Source of the DNA: Lysobacterales bacterium
GTDB taxonomy: Bacteria > Pseudomonadota > Gammaproteobacteria > Xanthomonadales > SZUA-38
Length of the DNA: 64,000 nt
Direction: 5' to 3'
NCBI GenBank assembly: GCA_030065125.1
Contig: JASJDM010000013.1
Span: forward strand, 1-64,000
Under the pieces are notes generated by a model that did no database searches, had not been told where the DNA came from, and saw only the letters and a list, made by a program, of their open reading frames with translations. The translations under genes and the position numbers were made by a program. Below, one piece after another: positions 25,391 through 34,576 of this stretch; the first letter of the stretch is position 1; each line of letters begins with the position of its first letter.

Positions 25391-26737
25391 ATGCCGGCCC
25401 CTTGCAACACGGAAAAGCGGGAGGATTCGACACCCTTGACGCGAGCGACGCATTTTTCGTCTCGCCTGACGACCATACTGACCATGGCCGGGCTGGCAAT
25501 CGGCCTCGGCAACGTGTGGCGATTCCCCTACATGATGGGACAGAACGGCGGCGGCGCGTTCCTGCTGCTGTACCTGGTGTTCATGGTGCTGCTGGCAATC
25601 CCTGCGCTGAGCTGCGAATGGGCGCTTGGGCGCAATACCCAGTCTGGCCCCATTGGCGCATTGCGGGCCGCCTTTGGCCCCAGGGCCGGGAAACCCCTGG
25701 CCCTGTTGTTTCTGTTCGCTGCCTTCGTGGCCACCACCTACTACTCACTGGTGGTGGGTAACGTGGCCTACAGTGCCTGGTTTGCACTCACCCCTGGATT
25801 CCAGGAGAGCACCCTGCCCCAGTATTCCCAGGGACTGGGTGATGCCCCTACCCAGTACGGATTCGGCCTGGGCATCGTGGGGCTGTCCGCCCTGGTGGTG
25901 TTCGTGGGTCTGAAGAACGGCATCGAGCAGGTGAACCGGATCCTGATACCGGTTTTTACACTGATCGCCCTTTTTGCCGCCTATTCGGCCCTGCGCCAGC
26001 CCGGCGCCATGGACAAACTGCTGGAATTCATCACGCCGGATTTCTCCCGCGTCACCCCTGGCACCGCTTTCGCCGCCATGGGCCAGGCCAGTTTTTCCGT
26101 TGGGCTTTCCGGAGCGATGGGTGTGGTCTACGGCAGCTATCTGCGCCGCCGCGACCGGCTGCTTCCCACGGCCGCCACCACCGGATTCCTGGACACCGGC
26201 GCGGCGCTCCTGGCCAGCCTGTTCGTGGTTCCCACGGTACTGGTGTTTGGCCTGGACATGGCCGGCGGCCCCGGCCTGCTGTTCGACACCCTTCCCCGCC
26301 TGTTCAGCATCATGCCGGGAGGACGCTGGCTGGGGCCAATTTTTCTGCTGGCCTGGCTGCTGGTGGCGGTACTCACCATCATCGCCGCCATGGACACCGT
26401 GGTCACCGGCCTGCTGGATATCGAGGGTTGGCAGCACCGCAGGCGCCAGCTGCTGCTGGGCATCGCCCTGCTGGTGTCCATGGCCATGGGCGGGGTGGCC
26501 TGGAATCCCCACTGGATTGGAACCCTGGACATGATCTTCGGCAACGGCCTGTTCATGCTGGGCAGCCTGGTCTCCATCATCGCCCTGGGATGGGGCCTGG
26601 GCATGGCCAAGGCCCGCTCAGAACTGGCGGCGGGCATACCACCCTGGCTGCTCACCCTGTCGCTGCTGTGGATTCGGTTTGTGGTGCCGCTAGCGATTGG
26701 GGCGATTTTGGTCGGATACATCATATCGGTGTTTTGA
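25391..26737 (+). CDS. Na+-dependent NSS/SNF family transporter
   Basis: About 448 aa with 11-12 helices. MAGLAIGLGNVWRFPYMMGQ near residue 30 is the NSS helix-1 signature with unwound Na+/substrate site, and NGGGAFLLLYLV completes the hallmark. It is expected to couple uptake of an amino acid or related compound to Na+, like LeuT/TnaT relatives. The ATG at 25391 is preferred because AAGGA sits 8 nt upstream; a TTG at 25436 closer to the first helix is an alternative, and an open frame extends upstream to 25304. Confidence 0.85.
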   Translation: MPAPCNTEKREDSTPLTRATHFSSRLTTILTMAGLAIGLGNVWRFPYMMGQNGGGAFLLLYLVFMVLLAIPALSCEWALGRNTQSGPIGALRAAFGPRAGKPLALLFLFAAFVATTYYSLVVGNVAYSAWFALTPGFQESTLPQYSQGLGDAPTQYGFGLGIVGLSALVVFVGLKNGIEQVNRILIPVFTLIALFAAYSALRQPGAMDKLLEFITPDFSRVTPGTAFAAMGQASFSVGLSGAMGVVYGSYLRRRDRLLPTAATTGFLDTGAALLASLFVVPTVLVFGLDMAGGPGLLFDTLPRLFSIMPGGRWLGPIFLLAWLLVAVLTIIAAMDTVVTGLLDIEGWQHRRRQLLLGIALLVSMAMGGVAWNPHWIGTLDMIFGNGLFMLGSLVSIIALGWGLGMAKARSELAAGIPPWLLTLSLLWIRFVVPLAIGAILVGYIISVF

Positions 26738-26740
26738 ATT

Positions 26741-26759
26741 GCGGGGTTTCAGTCCCCGC
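26741..26759 (+). terminator. hairpin after the NSS transporter gene
   Basis: GCGGGG-TTTCAGT-CCCCGC starts 4 nt after the stop codon. The following sequence has only a weak T-run (ACAATTTT), so termination efficiency is uncertain. Confidence 0.5.
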
Positions 26760-26831
26760 TCGACAATTTTCGTTTGATCTGATTTTCTGGTTTGAGCGAA
26801 GCAATCTGCATTGGTTGTCTTTGATCTAGGC

Positions 26832-27180
26832 CGCGCGGGGTCTCGTCCCCGCCGACGAGGAAGGGGTCTTTGCTGGCCCAAAGACCCCTTCCATCCCCAA
26901 AGGGCCCGCCGGCCCCGCGCCCTTCGGGTGCCCTGCGCTACTCGGGCTTACGGGGGCCGCGCTGACGGCACATCCTTGTGCCGGCAGCGCTTTACGCGAC
27001 ATCCCTGTCGCTCCACCCCCGTAATCCCTCCGTTGCTCAGCGCGGAACAAGGCTCCAAGAGCAAAGGCGGGCTTCATCAGCCCCAAAGAAAGCTTCGCGA
27101 ATTCTGGGCTTCCGCAAGTCCTTCGCAATCGGCCTCGAGAGTCAGAGCATCGCTGGCTGTCAGACCAAAGTAACTGAAAG
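26832..27180. repeat. hairpin-rich, gene-free GC-rich block
   Basis: Part of the 550-nt gene-free region after the NSS gene. It contains GCGGGG-TCTCGT-CCCCGC (26835-26852), an 11-bp perfect stem AAGGGGTCTTT with an 8-nt loop (26861-26890), GGCACA-TCCT-TGTGCC (26967-26982) nested in GCGCTG/CAGCGC, and CGACA-TCCC-TGTCG (26997-27010). Read on the minus strand, the last two loops become AGGA and GGGA in ACA(A/G)GGATGT contexts. Open frames across it are of low quality and show no domain. I recall similar GC-rich blocks as dispersed repeats in other gammaproteobacteria. Confidence 0.55.
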
Positions 27181-27190
27181 ACACACTACT

Positions 27191-27287
27191 TGGCACAGGG
27201 ATGTGCCAACGGCCGGAGGCCGTAAGCGAAGCAAAACCGCGTTTTTGCGTAGCGCCCGCGAGTCGCGCAGGATGCGCGATCTTGCGG
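27191..27287. repeat. four-hairpin palindromic repeat, copy C
   Basis: 97 bp sharing the first two hairpins with copies A and B (GGCACA-GGGA-TGTGCC and ACGGCC-GGA-GGCCGT). Its third stem is altered and imperfect. Its fourth keeps the loop GGA and the bulged T but with a changed stem (TCGCGCA pairing TGCGCGA), meaning two compensatory base-pair changes relative to A and B. It ends 2 nt from the stop of the leftward acyl-CoA ligase, the same placement and orientation relative to a stop codon as copy B. Confidence 0.8.
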
Positions 27288-27289
27288 AA

Positions 27290-28903
<1,614 letters not shown>

Positions 28904-29047
28904 CAAACACAACCTCGCAAGTCCGTACGGTGAATTGCCACATTATGCACCAGCAACCGGGCTGCGGATTGTCCTTACTCACGGGAGTGGCCGTAGACCC
29001 CAGCCATTCCGTAAGATAAATAAAGGGTTAAGAGAGGAGACAACCCA

Positions 29048-29842
29048 ATGTCCGAATCGCTGTTGATGCTCAGGCTGGAGCACCGCAACACCTCGGCACT
29101 GCTGAACTGCCTGGAGCATCAGCTCACGCTGATCAGGTCCGGAGAGCCCATGAGCCCAAGACTCATGACCCTGGCCATCGACTATTTCGAGCATTTTCCT
29201 GATCAGTGTCACCACCCCAAGGAAGACCTGATATACCGCGTGTTGCGGCAGAGGAACCCTGACCTGGCCGAGCAGCTCGGAGACCTGGAGGAAGATCACA
29301 AACGCCTGGCGGACACCACCCGGGAGCTGGCATCGGCATTTCGTCATCCCGGGGACTCGCCTCCACTGGCCGACATCCTGGAGCGCTTCCTGGCCTGCTA
29401 CCGGGGGCACATGGACGCTGAGGAAACCCACTTTTTCCCGGCTGCCCTGGAATCCCTGACGGCGAATGACTGGGCGTCCATCAACTTCGAGGTGTTCGAC
29501 AGCGACGACCCCCTGTTCGACCATTCCGAGGAAGAGCAATTCGCCGAACTTCGGGACATCATCAACAGTCTGGATCAACGGGAAAGCGCTCGACTCCAGT
29601 TTCAGCAGTACGCGACGCGCCTGCAGTCCATGCAGTCCCAGTCCGATTTCAACCAGGCCATGGAGGAGACGGGGCGCAGCCTTCGTCTGCTGCGTTTCAC
29701 GGACCAGAGCTGGGGCCTCGACGCTGAAGGCGAACTGCTGTTCCGCATTCCGCCGTGTTCCGAAACCCGGGCTGTCTGGTGTGCCGCACTGTTCGACCGC
29801 GGCATGGACGCGGCCCACGGCCACGCGCCGGGCAGCGCTTGA
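29048..29842 (+). CDS. hemerythrin HHE-domain protein
   Basis: A 264-aa protein. The N-terminal 160 residues carry HHE-type metal ligands: LRLEHRNTSALLN (His 12), DYFEHFPDQCHHPKEDLIY (His/His/Glu), LEEDHKRLAD and YRGHMDAEETHFFP. These suit a di-iron site for O2, NO or redox sensing. The C-terminal 100 residues are helical and unassigned. GAGAGGAG lies 8-10 nt before the ATG. The next gene begins 25 nt downstream, so the two are probably co-expressed. Confidence 0.85.
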   Translation: MSESLLMLRLEHRNTSALLNCLEHQLTLIRSGEPMSPRLMTLAIDYFEHFPDQCHHPKEDLIYRVLRQRNPDLAEQLGDLEEDHKRLADTTRELASAFRHPGDSPPLADILERFLACYRGHMDAEETHFFPAALESLTANDWASINFEVFDSDDPLFDHSEEEQFAELRDIINSLDQRESARLQFQQYATRLQSMQSQSDFNQAMEETGRSLRLLRFTDQSWGLDAEGELLFRIPPCSETRAVWCAALFDRGMDAAHGHAPGSA

Positions 29843-29867
29843 TCTCCACAACAAGACGGGACGATTC

Positions 29868-31184
29868 GTGACCACCAATACCATCATCATGGGTGCCGCA
29901 GGCCGGGAATTTCACGTGTTTAACTGCTGCTACCGCCCGGGCAGCGAGGAGCGGGTGGTAGCCTTTACTGCTACCCAGATACCCCACATCGATGACCGGC
30001 GGTATCCGCCGTCCCTGGCGGGGCCGGATTATCCCGAGGGCATTCCGATCCACCCCGAAGAAGACCTGGAATCGCTGATACGCCGCCATGAGGTGGACAA
30101 AGTTGTTTTTGCCTACTCCGACGTCAGCCTGGAACATGTGGAGCAATGCCGTCAGCGGGTCGAAGCCACTGGCGCAGCGTTCACCACCTTCGACGTGGAC
30201 GCCACCATGCTGGAGTCCAGCAAACCGGTTGTCGCGGTCACCGCGGTTCGCACGGGTTGTGGCAAGAGCCAGACGGCCCGGCGCATCGTGGAAATCCTGC
30301 GAGAGCGTGACTGTCGCACGGTGGCGATCCGCCACCCCATGCCCTACGGCGACCTGGCCGAACAGGCGGTCCAGCGTTTCGCCAGCCTGGAGGACCTGGA
30401 CCGGCACCAGTGCACCATCGAAGAGCGGGAAGAGTACGAGCCCTACATCAGCATGGGTGCCGTGGTGTACGCCGGCGTGGATTACGAAGCGATCCTGAGG
30501 CAGGCGGAAACCGAGGCCGACCTGCTGATCTGGGACGGGGGCAACAACGATACGCCCTTTTACCGCCCGGACCTGTGGATTGCGGTGACCGATCCGCACC
30601 GCGCCGGGCACGCCTTCAAGTATTTCCCGGGCCAGGCCAATTTCGAGCGGGCCCACATGATCCTGATCAACAAAGTGGACTCCGGCGACCCCGATGACGT
30701 GGCCACCATTGAAGCCAACGCCAGGCGGTTCAACCCGGACGCGCTGGTGGTGCGCGCCAGCTCACCCCTGGACATCCCGGACCCCGAAGCCATTCGCGGC
30801 AGGCGCGCCCTGGTCATCGAGGATGGACCCACCACCACCCATGGCGGCATGCCTTTCGGCGCCGGAGTGCTGGCCGCACGCCAGTGTGAGGTTGGGGAGA
30901 TCATCGACCCGCGCCCCTGGGCCACGGGTGAAATTGCCGACACTTTCACCCAGTACCCGGATATCGGCGCCATCCTTCCAGCCATGGGTTACGGACCCGA
31001 CCAGGTCCGCGACCTCGAGACCACCGTCAATGCAGTGGATTGTGACGTGGTCATCGTGGCCACGCCCATTGACCTCAACCGGGTAATCCATATCGAGAAA
31101 CCCTCTGTGCGGATCGGCTATCGACTGGCGGAGGAAGGCAGTCAGCTGACCGAGTCGGTCACCGCGTTGCTGGCCAGCGGCTAG
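29868..31184 (+). CDS. cyclic 2,3-diphosphoglycerate synthetase-like GTP/ATP-binding protein
   Basis: A 438-aa protein with a P-loop, AVTAVRTGCGKSQTARRI near residue 125, a downstream LLIWDGGNNDTPFYRPDLWI (Walker-B-like) and ILINKVDSG, which resembles a GTPase NKxD motif. The N-terminal third (IIMGAAGREFHVFNCCYRPG) is Rossmann-like. This arrangement matches the family that includes archaeal cyclic 2,3-diphosphoglycerate synthetase (cpgS) and bacterial homologues of unproven role. The GTG at 29868 begins just before the Rossmann strand; an open frame further upstream overlaps the hemerythrin gene and is rejected. Partnership with the hemerythrin gene is notable. Function in this organism unknown. 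Confidence 0.72.
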   Translation: MTTNTIIMGAAGREFHVFNCCYRPGSEERVVAFTATQIPHIDDRRYPPSLAGPDYPEGIPIHPEEDLESLIRRHEVDKVVFAYSDVSLEHVEQCRQRVEATGAAFTTFDVDATMLESSKPVVAVTAVRTGCGKSQTARRIVEILRERDCRTVAIRHPMPYGDLAEQAVQRFASLEDLDRHQCTIEEREEYEPYISMGAVVYAGVDYEAILRQAETEADLLIWDGGNNDTPFYRPDLWIAVTDPHRAGHAFKYFPGQANFERAHMILINKVDSGDPDDVATIEANARRFNPDALVVRASSPLDIPDPEAIRGRRALVIEDGPTTTHGGMPFGAGVLAARQCEVGEIIDPRPWATGEIADTFTQYPDIGAILPAMGYGPDQVRDLETTVNAVDCDVVIVATPIDLNRVIHIEKPSVRIGYRLAEEGSQLTESVTALLASG

Positions 31185-31211
31185 CAGTCTGTCGGACTTC
31201 CGACAGACTGC
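31184..31211. terminator. 12-bp perfect hairpin between convergent genes
   Basis: GCAGTCTGTCGG-ACTT-CCGACAGACTGC begins on the last base of the cpgS-like stop codon and lies before the convergent flavoprotein gene end. It has no T-run. It could act as a bidirectional terminator or be a REP-like palindrome. Confidence 0.55.
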
Positions 31212-31217
31212 CAGGCG

Positions 31218-31679
31218 TCAAAAAACGCCGGCTTCAAGCCCGGCGGCCAGGGTCAATCCCAGGTTTTCGCATTCCTCGAGCAGGGACCCATCGGGCTTGC
31301 CCACGCACAGGACCGGAGCCTGCACTTCACGCCACGACAGGCCACTGACGATCCGGCGGATGCTGCTCATTGCGCCGGTGCCGTCGTTGCCCGCCTTGAT
31401 GAACATGGCATAAGGCAGTCCCTGGGTCTGCTCCAGGCAGGGATAGTAAATTCGGTCAAAAAAGTCCTTCAGGGCGCCGCTCATGTAGCCGAAGTTTTCA
31501 GTGGTTCCCAGGATCATCCCGTCTGCCTTCAGCACCGCCTCCGGCCCGGTCTCCAGGGGCGCGCGCCGCTCCACGGTTACGCCTTCGACCACGTCAGACC
31601 GGCTGCCGCGCAGGACCGCATCTCCCATGGCCGCGGCGTTCTCCGACGGGCAGTGCGCAACGATCAGCAGATGCGGCAC
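31218..31679 (-). CDS. flavodoxin/NADPH-FMN reductase-like protein
   Basis: A 153-aa flavodoxin-fold protein. LLIVAHCPSENAAAMGDAV contains the phosphate-binding start of the fold, and ILGTTENFGYMSGALKDFFD (about 72-91) is the usual FMN-contact loop of NAD(P)H-dependent FMN reductases. The C-terminus is short. The GTG at 31679 is chosen because it begins the first strand and lies 5 nt beyond the metX stop; a longer open frame overlaps metX. Probably co-transcribed with metX. Substrate unknown. Confidence 0.7.
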   Translation of the reverse strand: MPHLLIVAHCPSENAAAMGDAVLRGSRSDVVEGVTVERRAPLETGPEAVLKADGMILGTTENFGYMSGALKDFFDRIYYPCLEQTQGLPYAMFIKAGNDGTGAMSSIRRIVSGLSWREVQAPVLCVGKPDGSLLEECENLGLTLAAGLEAGVF

Positions 31680-31684
31680 CGCGA

Positions 31685-32695
31685 TCAGCTTTCCACTGAC
31701 GCGAGGATGCGTTTGAATTCCGGTTCCAGCAGGGCCCGTTCCTTGAGGAAGGCATCGTGGCCGAAGATCGATTCGAACTCCCGCACTTCCACCGGCCCAC
31801 CCAGCCGGTCTGCCATCTCCCGCATCAGCGCCGGGGGGGCGACAAAATCGTTGTCGAAGGAGACCAGATCCGCCGGTACGGAGATGGCCTCGGGCGCCAT
31901 GTCCTGCAGGTCGATGGACTCGGACAGGCACAGGAACGCGTCGGGATGGAAGGTCTCGGCAAACACGTCACCCCGGGAAAACAGGTAATCCTCCACTTCG
32001 AAGCGAACGCCCTGCTCAGTGATCTCAGCCGCCCTGGAAAAACGCTGTTCGAACTCCGCCGCCGAGCGATAGGTCACCATGCCGATGGCCCGGGCCAGCC
32101 TCAGGCCGGCAGCGGCGGAGCCCAGCCGGGTGGTTTCCCGGACGATTTCCCGCTGCACCGTACGCAGCGCCATGGCGATGGAAGGTGCCCGGTGGGCAGC
32201 GCCTACAACCACCAGGCGCTGCACCCGGTCCGGATACAGCCGGCCAAACTGGAGCGCCACCATGCCCCCATAGGACGAACCAAAAAAGGCGGCGGCCCGG
32301 GGAATCTTCAGTTCCTTGAGCAGCAGCGCGAATGCATGGGCCTGGTCGGCGGGCGTGACGGGGCCGCGACAGGGCGGATCCGAACGGGCGCCGCTGGTCA
32401 GGCCATTGCCACCCAGGAAATCCATGCACAGGACACGAAAGCGGCTGGTGTCCAGAGCCCGGTCAGGGCCGGCAAAGTCTTCCCACCAGCCATGCCGGCG
32501 ATCCTGCTGGTTGCTGGCAACGTGCCGGGATGCCGATATCCCTCCCATGACCAGGAGAACCGGCGCGCCCGGCGGACCCACCATTTCATACCCGATCTGC
32601 AGGCCGGAAAGCGGCCCGGCTTTCTCCAGGCTGAATGGTGCCTCAACGGTGATCAGGCCTGCTTCGACCTGTGGATGTTCCCCTGTGCCTGTCAC
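31685..32695 (-). CDS. metX: homoserine O-acyltransferase-like alpha/beta hydrolase (MetX)
   Basis: A 336-aa protein. LLVMGGISASRHVASN is the oxyanion region, AFFGSSYGGMVALQFG near residue 140 the nucleophile elbow (GSSYGG), VSFDNDFVAPP the Asp and FESIFGHDAFLKE the His. This pattern fits MetX homoserine acyltransferases, and the AFFGSSYGG form is like the succinyl-using MetX of Xanthomonas relatives. Role: activation of homoserine for methionine synthesis. A GGGAGG 5 nt before the GTG at 32695 decides the start; longer readings lack a site. Confidence 0.78.
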   Translation of the reverse strand: MTGTGEHPQVEAGLITVEAPFSLEKAGPLSGLQIGYEMVGPPGAPVLLVMGGISASRHVASNQQDRRHGWWEDFAGPDRALDTSRFRVLCMDFLGGNGLTSGARSDPPCRGPVTPADQAHAFALLLKELKIPRAAAFFGSSYGGMVALQFGRLYPDRVQRLVVVGAAHRAPSIAMALRTVQREIVRETTRLGSAAAGLRLARAIGMVTYRSAAEFEQRFSRAAEITEQGVRFEVEDYLFSRGDVFAETFHPDAFLCLSESIDLQDMAPEAISVPADLVSFDNDFVAPPALMREMADRLGGPVEVREFESIFGHDAFLKERALLEPEFKRILASVES

Positions 32696-32915
32696 GATGA
32701 CCTCCCAAAATGAGCGGGCAGGAGAGTGGCCGAAACTGGACTCATTTCTCGGTGGGCCGTCCCCCGCAGGATTTGGCACCATGCGACGAAACGCTGGTTG
32801 CCCCAGCTTCCACGGGCCTGTCCCTCAGCTGGTCTCAATGAGGCCGCCGATGTTTACAGGAAGCGCAGCAGGCGTCAAGGGAAGACAACACCGCGCGCAC
32901 CGCTGGGTTGCGGCA

Positions 32916-32921
32916 TATAAT
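32916..32921 (+). promoter_or_regulatory. TATAAT box 7 nt before the cdd start (leaderless candidate)
   Basis: A perfect TATAAT ends 7 nt before the cdd ATG at 32929. Standard spacing puts the transcript start at the start codon. There is no Shine-Dalgarno sequence, which agrees. No good -35 is visible. Confidence 0.45.
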
Positions 32922-32928
32922 CGCCTGC

Positions 32929-33357
32929 ATGCTGACTCAAGACGAATTCTCACGAATGCGGGCCGAGGCCCGGAAATTGGCGGAGCGGGCGTACCAGCCA
33001 TACAGTGACTTCTCCGTGGGGGCTGCCCTGCTGCTGGAAAATGGTGATCTGATAGGCGGCTGCAATGTGGAAAACGCATCTTACGGCCTGACCAGTTGCG
33101 CCGAGCGCAATGCCCTGTTCAACGCTGTAGCCCAGGGTTTCAGCTGTCCGGATTTCAAAGCCCTGATGGTGTACACGCCGGGGAATCAGGCGACCAGTCC
33201 CTGCGGCGCCTGCCGCCAGGTGATCCTGGAGTTGATGCCGGAGGACGCTTTCCTGGTTTCGGTCTGCGATTCGGACCAGGTCATCGAGTGGCAGGTGGCC
33301 GACGTCCTGCCCCGGCCGTTCACGCCAGAGCGCCTCCAGGGTGATGCCGGTGATTAG
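32929..33357 (+). CDS. cdd: cytidine deaminase
   Basis: A 142-aa homotetrameric-type cytidine deaminase. NVENASYGLTSCAERNALF near residue 45 contains the zinc Cys and catalytic Glu (CAE), and SPCGACRQVILE near 82 gives the two other zinc Cys (PCGAC). It hydrolyses cytidine and deoxycytidine to uridines in salvage. The ATG at 32929 precedes TQDEFSRMRAEARKLAERAY, a normal start. The stop codon TAG is also the first bases of a terminal inverted repeat. Confidence 0.92.
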   Translation: MLTQDEFSRMRAEARKLAERAYQPYSDFSVGAALLLENGDLIGGCNVENASYGLTSCAERNALFNAVAQGFSCPDFKALMVYTPGNQATSPCGACRQVILELMPEDAFLVSVCDSDQVIEWQVADVLPRPFTPERLQGDAGD

Positions 33358-33451
33358 GGCGTGTTAGCGGTGCTAAACGGCGCTCCTCTGCCTTGCCGGA
33401 CGAAAAAATGGCCTCCGGCAGGGTCCAGACAAATGGTGTTAACAGGCCCTA
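33355..33451. repeat. 97-bp element with 12-bp terminal inverted repeats
   Basis: TAGGGCGTGTTA (33355-33366) and TAACAGGCCCTA (33440-33451) are inverted repeats matching at 11 of 12 positions. Inside is TGCCGGA / TCCGGCA around an A-rich loop. The left TAG is the cdd stop codon; the right CTA is the complement of the stop codon of the convergent Cys-rich gene. It looks like a MITE or a terminator-like palindrome inserted at, or replacing, both gene ends. Confidence 0.6.
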
Positions 33452-33808
33452 GTCTTTTTTCTTCTTTTTGGAGTCTTCGATAACGCCGCCGCAGCCGACG
33501 AAACAGGCGTCGTAGGCTTCGTCACAGGGTTTGGTCCGGGCCATGCGGCAACGCTTGGGTTTGTCGCAGAATCCGCCGGCAGCACGCTTGCGGCACCATT
33601 CGTAGCGCGACTCCAGCTGCTTGTATTCCATCTTGCAGGTGCGGTACTCGTCCCGCAGGGTGTCCCGGCAGAAGGTCTTGTCACCGTCACAGCGAGCAAA
33701 ACACTCCATGGTCAGGGGATCGTCAGGCTTGATGTACTGTTTCTTGGCCAGCGCAGGAGCCGCCACCAGCGACAACAGCATAGCAACCAGCAGGAATCTC
33801 ATGGGCAT
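33449..33808 (-). CDS. secreted 10-cysteine protein with Lys-rich tail
   Basis: A 119-aa protein with a signal peptide (MRFLLVAMLLSLVAAPALA after two leading residues). The mature part has ten Cys in about 75 residues and ends KKKKKD. Spacings such as CFARC, CDEAYDACFVGC and FCDKPKRC suggest a disulfide-bonded fold or a metal-binding scaffold in the periplasm. I do not recognise the family. The ATG at 33808 has GGGAG upstream; the ATG two codons later is equivalent. Confidence 0.65.
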   Translation of the reverse strand: MPMRFLLVAMLLSLVAAPALAKKQYIKPDDPLTMECFARCDGDKTFCRDTLRDEYRTCKMEYKQLESRYEWCRKRAAGGFCDKPKRCRMARTKPCDEAYDACFVGCGGVIEDSKKKKKD

Positions 33809-33895
33809 ACAGCTCCCGGTTCAGCGGAGTTTTGGCTGGGCCAATTGGAGCACGGAGACGGGACCATCGGCAAGATGGTCCCGCACCGGGGTGTG

Positions 33896-34462
33896 TCAGC
33901 TCTCCCGCGGAACAAACCTGAGCGCCACCCCGTTATTGCACCAGCGCTGTCCCGTGGGCGGCGGGCCGTCATCGAACACGTGGCCCTGGTGGCCTTCGCA
34001 CCGTATGCAGTGATACTCGGTTCGCGGCCAGATCAGCTTGAAGTCTTTCTTGGTTCCCATGTGGCCCGGTATGTGGGTAAAGAAGCTGGGCCAGCCGGTG
34101 CCGCTGTCGTACTTCATGGCCGAGGTGAACAGAGGCAGGTCACAGCCCGCGCAGAGGAAAACCCCGTCGCGCTTTTCAATGTTGTAGGGGTGGCTGCCCG
34201 CACGCTCGGTGCCTTCCTTGCGGAGGACGTCATAGGCCGCCGGTGACAGCAGGCTGCGCCATTCTTCGGGCGCCCGGGTCACCGGGTCCAGGGAAAAATC
34301 CAGGCCGTGGTCGGCGGGCAGCAATGCTTCCCAGCCAGCCTGCAGGAGCTCAATGTCTTCCATAGTTGTCACCTTCGATCCCGCTCCCGCGCGGAACGCC
34401 AGTGGCGTGCCCAGGGCAGTCGCTGCGGCAGCGTAGAGGAAATTTCTTCGATTCATGGTCAT
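33896..34462 (-). CDS. msrB: peptide-methionine (R)-S-oxide reductase with Tat-like signal
   Basis: A 188-aa protein. The N-terminus MTMNRRNFLYAAAATALG has a twin-arginine signal, so the enzyme is exported folded. FLCAGCDLPLF and HCIRCEGHQGHVF supply the four zinc Cys, and GQRWCNNGVALRF contains the catalytic Cys. It reduces methionine-R-sulfoxide in envelope proteins. No MsrA is adjacent. The start is supported by the Tat motif. Confidence 0.9.
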   Translation of the reverse strand: MTMNRRNFLYAAAATALGTPLAFRAGAGSKVTTMEDIELLQAGWEALLPADHGLDFSLDPVTRAPEEWRSLLSPAAYDVLRKEGTERAGSHPYNIEKRDGVFLCAGCDLPLFTSAMKYDSGTGWPSFFTHIPGHMGTKKDFKLIWPRTEYHCIRCEGHQGHVFDDGPPPTGQRWCNNGVALRFVPRES

Positions 34463-34576
34463 AACCCAGGGTTAGATTGCCATCCAGGTACCTCAGCCTA
34501 GCGCTGAAGCGATCAATTCCTTGTATAGGACCCGAAGCTGGGCTTGTTGATTACCCTCGATCCGAAAAAAAACAGG

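Noticed and set aside
26811..27173. Open frame across the hairpin-rich block.
   Set aside because: It is Arg/Pro-rich, without a domain or ribosome binding site, and the region is explained by stem-loops.
29466..29867. Upstream open frame extending the cpgS-like protein into the hemerythrin gene.
   Set aside because: The overlap region is well explained by the hemerythrin frame; the GTG at 29868 begins the Rossmann strand.
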